The notes below the pieces were generated by a model that saw only the letters and a list, made by a program, of their open reading frames with translations, was not told where the DNA came from and did no database searches. Below are positions 56,522 through 64,000 of a DNA stretch of 64,000 nt, in pieces. Every line of letters begins with the position of its first letter. The first letter of the stretch is position 1. The DNA comes from Molanna angustata (lineage: Eukaryota > Arthropoda > Insecta > Trichoptera > Molannidae), in assembly GCA_963576475.1 (NCBI GenBank), contig OY754982.1, positions 11,186,546-11,250,545 on the forward strand. Direction: 5' to 3'. The position numbers and the translations under genes are program-made.

Positions 56522-58490
56522 TACTTATTTATTTATTTATTTATTTATACATCTTCTTGTACATAATATAAACAAATATAATTGTACACTGGCGGGCTTA
56601 TTGCCATTAGGCAATTTCTTCCAACCAACCAGATTACGAAGTATTATAACATTGTGTATGTACAACAGCAAATAAATATGAGTAAAAGAAATCAATGAAA
56701 ATACGTATAACACTTACATAAATACTATTAAAACAAAAAAAAATAATAATAATTCATAGCAAGAAAAAAGGATATGGTAAGGACAGGTAAGGAAATCGGG
56801 ATCAGGTGTTCAAGGATAAATATTCCTTCTTTAGTTTTTTCTTGAAAATACTAAGTGAGTAAGACGACGCAATATCCGGACTAAGACTATTCCATAATCT
56901 AGCTGATTGTACTTCGAACGAAGAGCTGAGAAATTCTGTATTATGGATAGGGATGGATAGTGTTGTACGTTCAGCAGATCGGAGTGGAAGTCCATGGTTG
57001 GATAAATAAGTGAATTTGCTTTTGAGGTACTGTGGCAGGTTTGGGTTCGAGAGAATATTGTACAATAGTGACAAGATGTGTATATTGCGCCGCTGGCGTA
57101 TCCTGGGCCAACAAAGAAGATTGCGGTAAGATGATATGCGATCAAATTTTTTCAACCCAAAGATGAATCTGATACATATATTCTGAAGACGTTCAAGTTT
57201 ATTGAGATGCACTTCATTTGCATCCAAATAGCACACATCGGCATAATCAAGCAATGGAAGAAGAAGTGATTGAGCTAGAGTTATTTTACAACGGAATGGA
57301 AGGAAATTTTTAAGTTTATTAAGTGAATGTAGGGCAAAGAAAATAGATTTACTAACATGCGATACCTGTTCATGCCACGAAAGGTCATCATCGATGAAGA
57401 TTCCAAGATCTTTTACAACCCTGGTATACGGAATGCATTGGTTATTGATATATAGTAGTGGGAGTTGCAAATTCCTCATAGATGATAGCAGACGAGGACT
57501 GCCGATTATAATTGCCTGGGACTTAGTCGGATTAATAAGAAGACCATGATCCGATGACCAAGAAGAGATAAATTTAAGATCTTCATTCATGTGAAGGACT
57601 GCATTGTTAATATCAGAGATATTAAAATGGAAATATAATTGAAGATCGTCTGCAAAAAGATGATATTTACATCTGAGGTTTGTAGTGATAGAGTTAATAA
57701 ATATGGAAAATAACAGTGGAGATAAAACTCCACCTTGCGGTACTCCAGACAGCAAGGTGGCATAATCAGAGGTAGAGTTAGCTATCTTTATGCATTGTTT
57801 ACGGTCGCCAAGATAACTGGTGAACCACTCCAATACTGGCTGAGCTATGTTTAGCGAGGATAACTTAGCAAGAAGAATGTCAAAATCAACGGAATTAAAC
57901 GCGCTACTGAAATCGAGTAGTGTGAGAATTGTAAGTTGTTTATTGTTCATAGCACGTCTTATGTCATCCTTAACTAGTACAGTTGTGGTACTATGACCTG
58001 CTTTGAAACCAGATTGCAGTGGATCAAGGAGAGAATTAGAACAAAGCCATGCATTGAATTGATTAAATACTATCCTTTCAGTAACTTTAGATAATATTGG
58101 TAGAATCGAAATTGGACGATAGTCTTTTAGTTGAGTAGGCGTTGAAATCTTAGGGAGGGGTATGACATGTGCGATTTTCCATGCCGATGGAAAGATACCA
58201 ACGGTCAGTGAGTGGTTAATAATGTGTGTAATAATGGGCAGAATTGGAGGCAAAAGCAGACGTATCATTTCAATATTGAGGCCATCGGAGTCGAAGGATT
58301 TGGTTGTTATGGAAGATAAGATTTTCACAATCTCAGTATCAGTTATAGTTACAAATGCGAAAGGTGTGTGGGTAGAAATAGGTTGACTACATAGTTGATT
58401 GAGAGTATTGGCTTTTTTATTATTATTAAGAAGGACACTTATGTAGTGATCAAAATATAATTTAAGAATTTCTGATATAAATACTTATTT
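56522..58490 (-). mobile_element. CR1-group LINE, 5'-truncated, 3' end intact
   Basis: The 3' UTR (complement of 56522-56800) ends in AATAAATAAATAAATAAATA at the left border and contains TTGCCTAATGGCAATAAGCC CGCCAGTG, also found in the copy at 31762. The 5' border is near 58490, where the reading frame ends at a TAA. Only the reverse-transcriptase half of ORF2 remains. Confidence 0.82.
56802..58484 (-). CDS. reverse transcriptase of a CR1-group non-LTR retrotransposon (N-terminally truncated)
   Basis: An uninterrupted frame of about 560 codons runs from 58484 to the stop at 56802. It has no convincing ATG at its start because the element is 5'-truncated. Counting from the codon at 58328, the order is: DYRPISILPILSKVTERIV (about 69-87), QSGFKAGHSTT (105-115), motif A LLDFSSAFNSVD (137-148), GVPQGGVLSPLLF (195-207), the catalytic FADD (225-228), then the C-terminal LLDYADVCYLDAN, LERLQNICIRFIFGLKK and ARLWNSLSPDI blocks. 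The endonuclease domain is missing. The frame has no stops or frameshifts, so the insertion is recent. It could still be transcribed but lacks what it needs to move by itself. Relatives lie at 18540-19065 and 31762-32297. Confidence 0.9.
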   Translation of the reverse strand, partial: VFISEILKLYFDHYISVLLNNNKKANTLNQLCSQPISTHTPFAFVTITDTEIVKILSSITTKSFDSDGLNIEMIRLLLPPILPIITHIINHSLTVGIFPSAWKIAHVIPLPKISTPTQLKDYRPISILPILSKVTERIVFNQFNAWLCSNSLLDPLQSGFKAGHSTTTVLVKDDIRRAMNNKQLTILTLLDFSSAFNSVDFDILLAKLSSLNIAQPVLEWFTSYLGDRKQCIKIANSTSDYATLLSGVPQGGVLSPLLFSIFINSITTNLRCKYHLFADDLQLYFHFNISDINNAVLHMNEDLKFISSWSSDHGLLINPTKSQAIIIGSPRLLSSMRNLQLPLLYINNQCIPYTRVVKDLGIFIDDDLSWHEQVSHVSKSIFFALHSLNKLKNFLPFRCKITLAQSLLLPLLDYADVCYLDANEVHLNKLERLQNICIRFIFGLKKFDRISSYRNLLCWPRIRQRRNIHILSLLYNILSNPNLPQYLKSKFTYLSNHGLPLRSAERTTLSIPIHNTEFLSSSFEVQSARLWNSLSPDIASSYSLSIFKKKLKKEYLSLNT

Positions 58491-58912
58491 TTGAATAAAT
58501 TTAAATGATATGCAATTTGACTATGTCCCTTTAATCAACTTTTTAATTTGGAGTGCTGTACCGACGACAGTTGTATATTAAGACAATTATTAAAATAATG
58601 CATCAAAATACTTACCACAATACACACTGACGTTAAACACAAGAAACAGAACTTTGCTACATCCAACAACTGTACATACTACTTTTACACAGAGACATTA
58701 CATTTACTTAGCGCCACGGATATATAATAAAATAATACCTGACTTACTTCAATTACTCCTACAGTAATATTAACAAATTAGTAACAAAGTGGTTAATGGA
58801 CAGGGGCAGAGAAGAGTGTGAGAGGGATCTTACTCTTGTTATGAAATGACGGATCTCAATAAACAAACTAAACATACGGATCTCACGGACTAAATTTTGA
58901 CTGACTAAATAC
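58491..58912. other. sequence between two LINE fragments
   Basis: Nothing was recognised except the phrase GCGCCACGGATATA at 58710, also present at 21555. Confidence 0.4.
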
Positions 58913-59530
58913 TTGGTTGTGAAGCGGAAGTAAAAAGACGCATCGCCATGGCAAAGGGAGCACTGGGAAAGCTCACAAGAGTATGGAAGGACAGGACCAT
59001 TACGAAAAACACGAAGGCTAGACTCATCAAGGCTCTGATATTCCCGATGTTCCTGTATGGTGTAGAAACATGGACACATAGGGAGTCAGAGCGAAAGAGG
59101 ATCGATGCTTTCGAAATGTGGTGCTGGAGGCGTATGCTGCGCATCCCATGGACATCCAGAAGAACCAATTTGTCAATTCTAGACGAGCTTAGGATCGAGG
59201 ATCGTCTATCGACGATATGTTACAGACGAATCCTTCAATTATTTGGACACATTGCCAGAAGGGAACCAGACTGCCTCGAGAATCTTGTTGTGATGGGCAG
59301 CGTGGAGGGACGGAGATCTCGTGGTCGCTCACCGACCAGATGGAGCGATTTGGTTAGGTCCACAATGGGGTCTTCGGTGACTGGTGCTCTGCGTTCAGCC
59401 CAAAACAGATTGGCATGGAGGCGGGCCATACGTGTGGCGACAGACTACAGCCGCTATCCTCAGTCACGAGGAAAAGGACGAATGAATGAAATACTTGCAC
59501 AGCTACTCATTTTGAATAGGTATTGCCTCG
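58913..59530 (+). pseudogene. LINE reverse transcriptase C-terminal fragment
   Basis: The frame is open from about 58913 (LGCEAEVKRRIAMAKGALGK) through LTRVWKDRTITKNTKARLIK, FPMFLYGVETWTHRESERKR, IDAFEMWCWRRMLRIPWTSR, GHIARREPDCLENLVVMGSV and RGRSPTRWSDLVRSTM to GKGRMNEI. These blocks define the post-palm region of a common insect LINE ORF (E-RRRIA-A, FEMWCWRRMLRIPWT). The polymerase core is absent. The frame is intact to 59637, but the last about 35 codons read into AT-rich flanking DNA. Confidence 0.83.
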
Positions 59531-59639
59531 GAACAAGCTTTTGCCTAGTGAGGCAATATATCCAAGTACCTAATATTGATATATTGATATTGATAGGTAT
59601 ATATTTAAATAATTCCTACCACCTAACCCTTTTGTAAAC

Positions 59640-60445
59640 TTATTTCTGTTATTTTACTTAAACTATATTTTTAAAGCAAATATAATAATCTGGTATGATC
59701 AATACGTTAATTGACTATATTTAATTATTCTATTTTATAATTTACCTGACTCCAAATGAAAATGAATTTAAATATGGAATTTACTTACTAGAAAATAACT
59801 TACAGTTTTATTTAAACATAATAACTAGTTCCAAATAATCTTAATGCCTAATTATAAATTTATTTCAATTATTAACGAGTGATAAGAAGAGTCTCCCTAA
59901 ATAACTACAATAATTTCAATTATTAAAGTTTCACAGAGAAAAACTTAAGATCACGCAAGAAAGGAATAAGAAGATTCATTTTTCATCTCCGCTATTTAAA
60001 GTTGGTGCGTTATAAATATTGCCACATTCGCACCGAAGTGGTTGTTGGAAAAATATGTACTACTACTAACATCAATCACTTGAAGACGGTTTACCTCCAT
60101 GTATAGGACAGATCAAAAGGCTTCAGTAATTGAAAATCCCGTAATGTACTAGAAAAGATCTCTCGTGCTCATTTACAAAACATATAGTTTCAGATTCTCT
60201 CTGTGCAACTGAATATAGTATAGGCTATCAGTGTAATAAATATTGAATATTATAAAATACTAGTCGCATTTAACACATGAGATCCAAATTTCGATGATAG
60301 AATGTGTATTGTGTAAGAATGCATAATAATCTATACATATTATTAATAAGAATATATAAAAGTGCCAAACAATAAACTATGAACCTTAAAGCCAAATAAT
60401 TGAATATATTTAAATTTCTAATAGTTTTTTCCTATACAAAACATG
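59640..60445. other. AT-rich stretch, nothing recognised
   Basis: I see no gene and no repeat with a partner in the window. Confidence 0.4.
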
Positions 60446-60643
60446 TATGCCATGGTACAGTTGGTAAGCCGTTTGGCTTCTGTGCGGGCGTCATGGGTTC
60501 AATAACCAGCAGTAGAGATATTTATTTAAATTAATTTCTCACGCAAATATTGATTCTCTGCGCTGGAAACACTGTTTAGTTTAAACAAATTGCCATAATA
60601 TGCCAATAAAATCGCCACATGCACAGGATACAAGGAAGAGTTA
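60446..60643 (+). mobile_element. SINE-3, near full length
   Basis: The head is TGCCATGGTACAGTTGGTAA GCCGTTTGGCTTCTGTGCG, then a B-box-like GGGTTCAATAACC. The body ends with ATGCCAATAAAATCGCCACA and ACAGGATACAAGGAAG. It shares order and motifs with 16061-16205. Confidence 0.65.
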
Positions 60644-60734
60644 TTTTTTTATTATAATTATGTCAGGATAGGATAGTGCGGAGTTCCGACTTATTTTCTT
60701 ACACCGAATAGGTAAACAGCTTGATGTTATGCAT

Positions 60735-61185
60735 GTATGTATGAAGATTAAGTATCAAACTATAGAGTCACAGTAGATATTGCGTATTCTGCCATACAAA
60801 TAGTAAGTAACGCTGTCGTCACTAAATATTTTTTTTTATAAAAGTTTGAGATGTACTGCTTTATATTTTTTATAGAAAATTAAACTATGTAGTTGGGGTG
60901 CTTCGGCGATTTTTGATATTTCTAAAATAAATTGAAATATAGGCAGTTAAACACATAAATTTGTCATGGAAAATGTTTTTCTTCATATAAAAAGTTTGAG
61001 AAATCCTGGAACTTTTTTATAAAAAAAGCTTGAGATATTGTATTTCTATATATTTATAAAAAAATCGGAGTTCTAGCTTTTATGTTTTTTTTAGATATGT
61101 GGAAATATAAAATTAAAATTTTGATAACTCCTGACTGACAGCAACAAAATATAGGTACTGAAGTGAAATTAATATTTTTATTTCA
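60735..61185 (+). repeat. REP-B, diverged copy
   Basis: AGATTAAGTATCAAACTATA GAGTCACAGTAGATAT, CTGTCGTCACTAAATA, TGAAATATAGGCAGTTAAAC and TTTTGATAACTCCTGACTGA follow the order of 47283-47800 with many substitutions. Confidence 0.65.
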
Positions 61186-61196
61186 GATTTAGTCGT

Positions 61197-61643
61197 GTGT
61201 GGAAGAAAACGAAAATGAATTTTATAAATGCGTCAAATTATGTACGACTTTTATATAATTATAATTTAATACAAGATGCATGTATCTACGCAATACGCGT
61301 TATAAATTATAATAAATGTAGACAATATCATCACGGTAAATTAATTTTAAAATATGTCATTTTTAGATATGTTAAATTTATAAATGATGTTTTCATAATG
61401 ATTTCACTAATTAACATAAAATGTTATGATATGCGAAATAAACAATTAATTAAAATATCACGCAGTTTATCTCAAAAAGAAGTTATGACAGTAAACTTTT
61501 ACCTTACACAAGAAAACAATATTATGACGACCGATTTGACTACTGGCGTTTTTACCAAACTTTTGTTATCGGTATTAAATGTTTTTCTATTTATGACTGC
61601 ACTGTTTGGCTTAGTAACTATTGTTCGGTTAATTTTAATATGA
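61197..61643 (+). CDS. orphan 148-codon frame with C-terminal hydrophobic segment
   Basis: The frame starts MWKKTKMNFINASNYVRLLY and ends with a probable membrane segment of about 25 residues (LLLSVLNVFLFMTALFGLVT then IVRLILI). A CYDMRNKQLIKISRSLSQKE stretch lies in the middle. I recognise no family. Just upstream is TATTTTTATTTCAG at about 61174-61187, a good splice-acceptor shape. The frame is open from it, so this could be a terminal exon. It is very AT-rich in codon choice, unlike the EML exons, and a run of ten A's follows 20-30 bases after the stop. Alternatives are a decayed gene piece, a retrocopy, or chance. It is the longest frame in the window that is neither transposon-related nor a tandem repeat. 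Confidence 0.3.
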   Translation: MWKKTKMNFINASNYVRLLYNYNLIQDACIYAIRVINYNKCRQYHHGKLILKYVIFRYVKFINDVFIMISLINIKCYDMRNKQLIKISRSLSQKEVMTVNFYLTQENNIMTTDLTTGVFTKLLLSVLNVFLFMTALFGLVTIVRLILI

Positions 61644-61689
61644 ACTTATGATACTATTAACAAAAAAAAAATCAGTGTAGTAAGTACAT

Positions 61690-62430
61690 ATTTTTATTTT
61701 GTTTTATTAATTTTATTTTATTCTGGAAACAGACAGTTATATACTATTTCGTGAGAAAACATAAAACACAACCAGTAAAGTTCTCTAATGTTTCGTAAAT
61801 ATCTTAGTGATACAGATCTTAGAAGAATTTGTAACAGAACGAAGAATTTGTAACAGAATCTTAGAAGAATTTGTAACAGAACGATGTATGATAGAGTTCG
61901 GAATGAAGATACAAGGAAAGAATGTAAGATAAAGAAAGATGTAATTAACAGAATGAAAGTTAACACATTGAGATGGTTTGGCCACTTGGGGAGAATGAAC
62001 GAAGAACGCCTGACGAAGAAAATATACAAATCTGACAGGAACGGAATAAGAGGTCGCGGGCGCCCAAGAAAAGGATGGCACGACCATGTAAACGATATTT
62101 TGAAAGATGGAAATGTAAGAAGCGTGAACAACAGACGAACATGTATAAGACGATGTATGAATGTTGAGGAGGCGATGAATGCGTGTCAAGATAGAAAAAT
62201 GTGGCGTTCGGTTCTCTCTGCCTACCCCGTGAGGGACATGGCGTGATGGTATGTATGTATTTACAGATCTTTACATATGCACATAAAATAATTGAACGTT
62301 CAATCTCCAACTGAACAGGAAGGGAGTGGGAATAGGGCGATAGGAATAACTTCAAAGATTTTACAATTTACACCAACAACAGCCTCATCCGGCAGCTAAA
62401 TTTACAAATGTCATCATGAAAAAATGTCCA
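61690..62430 (-). repeat. REP-D, copy split by an RTE fragment
   Basis: The left part (TTTTATTTTATTCTGGAAAC AGACAGTTATAT, AACCAGTAAAGTTCTCT) and the right part (CTGAACAGGAAGGGAGTGGG, AAATTTACAAATGTCATCAT G) match 30345-31400. The insertion here is an RTE fragment; there it is the foldback element. Confidence 0.72.
61815..62265 (+). pseudogene. RTE LINE C-terminal fragment and 3' end, nested in REP-D
   Basis: The frame encodes LRRICNRTMYDRVRNEDTRK, ECKIKKDVINRMKVNTLRWF, GHLGRMNEERLTKKIYKSDR, RGRGRPRKGWHDHVNDILKD, then DRKMWRSVLSAYPVRDMA and a stop at 62246, followed by GGTATGTATGTATTTA. It matches 39598-40215 almost residue for residue. At the 5' junction the phrase AGAAGAATTTGTAACAGAAC is present about three times (61820-61885), an irregular duplication at the truncation point. 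It has no RT core. Confidence 0.85.
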
Positions 62431-62898
62431 ATATTTAATTACCTACTTATTATATATTACTAAGTCCCTCAAACACATTGCAAAATTTTGCTCCTCATTA
62501 CCCCGAAGGGATATACTTGGGAGTCATGAATCAGATTTTTATATCAATTCTTTTACATTCTCCAGTTAGCCAAATTTGCACACAGTTTGGGCAGCAAATA
62601 CGTTCATTAAGTTGACATTATTTTTTTATCTAAATAGCCAATTTAACGAACAAATAGTGCTTATTTTTATTATACTGGTGACATCACCTGTCCAAAAACC
62701 AATTATAGTTGACGTTTGATGTTTTGCAGTGTATCCTATCAGTTTTTCCCTGACCTTTGCAACCATACATTTTCAACAATGCTTCATAAAACTGTAACCC
62801 GTATTGTATTATTTGTCGAGCCCTACCTAAATTCCTTTTTCATAGTTTAATTAAAAAATGTTTCTCTTCAATTTATATGTAGATACTCCAATTATTGA
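62431..62898. other. AT-rich stretch, nothing recognised
   Basis: No gene or repeat with a partner was seen. Confidence 0.4.
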
Positions 62899-62899
62899 C

Positions 62900-62985
62900 A
62901 TCACAATAATAATGGTGCAAATACTTTTTTAAATACCACTTAATGAGTGGTATTTAGCGAAGGATTTGCACCATTATTATTTTAA
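62900..62985. mobile_element. short derivative of the 20.99-kb MITE
   Basis: The ends CAATAATAATGGTGCAAATA C and GGATTTGCACCATTATTATT are those of the longer MITE at 20988-21260. The centre is reduced to an inverted AATACCACTTAATGAGTGGT ATT hairpin. It looks like an internal deletion product. Confidence 0.75.
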
Positions 62986-62989
62986 TCAT

Positions 62990-64000
62990 GGATTAAAACC
63001 ACCAATACTATGTTTATGAGATCTTCAATAAATATATTGTTACTCTAATAGTCTTCCATAGTAAATATAAAAAAAATCACGCTTTATACTATAACGCATC
63101 ATGCTTATAACTGACGGGTTAAATTGGCGTTAAAATGGTAATTTCAAACACATTGAAGGCTGTTATCTCCAAAAGCCACCACTACTCAGGGTCCATACTA
63201 TCCAATCGTTGTTACCTGCTGTAGTATCCTTTAACGGAAAAAATCAGCCATTATACTATGATGTAAATTTCGCAGTCGCTCTGGCTCTTGTTCGAAAGAT
63301 CGTCGTGAACATCACTTAGAGTAGGGACTTATGCATGTGACCATAGAATTATAATTTACAGAAGCCGCGTCTAGTACAAATTTCGAATTCAAATGTATGC
63401 CAAGTTTTTTTACATGTGTGTGTGGCGGTAGATCCGTTGGTCTACGTTTTATGTAGGTGTGCGTATCGGTAGGTGTACGTATATTAGAAATTCGTCTGTT
63501 TCCTCGTAGTTTTAGTTGGCATACATTCATTGCGCTGACTAGGTATCTGTATCATTATATAATCTAAGCATGTGACGTTCCTATCAAACTGATGGTCTAG
63601 CAGACGGAGTATTTTAAGAATAAGTCTAGTATTTACAAAATAAATACGGAATGCACTTAATGTTGATATCGTTTTCATTTTGCAAGACAATATATTTTGG
63701 CATTTTCAGGTAAACGATACATTGCACAATACCTTAATCGGTGGGATATAAAATAATTATTTCACAATAAGTTTTCGTGCTTGGTCAGCAACTGTATAGA
63801 GACAGAATAATTTGTGTCAAGAAGAAACGAAGAATAGCTGATGTAACAACAACTACAGTGACCCGATAAATGATGACAAATAATAGTTACGAAACATGTG
63901 CAAACTATAGACGAAAAGTTGAGAAATTGATATAGTGTTGTATTGTCTGGTGTCACCAAATGTTGAAGAAATAATCAATTGAAATAATTATTAAACAATG
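62990..64000. other. AT-rich sequence to the right edge
   Basis: No gene was recognised. A short G/T-rich piece at 63410-63480 (TGTGTGTGGCGGTAG, GTAGGTGTGCGTATCGGTAG) is the only compositional feature. Confidence 0.4.

Overview
The window is nuclear DNA from an insect, most probably a moth or butterfly (Lepidoptera). The reasons are its strong AT richness, the many small palindromes of the form TAGGTACCTA (for example near 650, 790 and 52840), and a repeat load of RTE/CR1-type LINEs, tRNA-headed SINEs, short-TIR MITEs, a mariner and Helitron-like elements of the kinds usual in lepidopteran introns. There are no bacterial features, and the long reading frames come from transposons or from simple repeats.

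One cellular gene is visible, on the minus strand. Five short exons (20025-20130, 16236-16421, 14497-14650, 12681-12809, 10122-10256) splice in a single consistent frame. They give the first 236 codons of an echinoderm microtubule-associated protein-like (EML) protein: a start codon, a short acidic/Ser-rich lead, the trimerising coiled coil, and a long Ser/Pro/Thr-rich basic linker. The HELP and WD40 (TAPE) part would lie beyond the left edge of the window. A GC-rich island near 30010-30150 is the best candidate for a distal promoter or untranslated first exon, but nothing proves the link.

Layout: 1-3009 is one copy of a 3-kb Helitron-like non-autonomous repeat made of minisatellites, and its near-identical partner is at 52195-55203. 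Three unrelated tandem arrays (31/97-bp, 90-bp and 42-bp units) fill 3.8-6.15 kb, the last interrupted by a LINE fragment. The EML exons and their repeat-filled introns occupy 10.1-20.1 kb. From 20.1 to 52 kb there are nested repeats: palindromic MITEs, SINEs, RTE and CR1-like LINE 3' ends, a Helitron at 42.45 kb, a mariner at 48.5-49.8 kb, and two copies of a GGTCTT-rich element. After the second 3-kb copy, 56.5-58.5 kb holds the best-preserved reverse transcriptase (about 560 codons, minus strand), followed by two more LINE C-terminal fragments. An orphan 148-codon frame with a C-terminal hydrophobic segment lies at 61.2-61.6 kb.

Family labels used below are local. SINE-1 is headed by a tRNA-like sequence reading CTCAGTTGGTTAGGTG. 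SINE-2 has an anticodon-like AGT loop. SINE-3 reads CCGTTTGGCTT. REP-A to REP-D are dispersed repeats recognised only because several copies occur in this window. I found no convincing functional tRNA, rRNA, CRISPR array or operon, and no evidence for a new multi-gene system. The most informative signals are the nested insertions with visible empty sites, the young 3-kb duplicate, and the symmetric EML exons.
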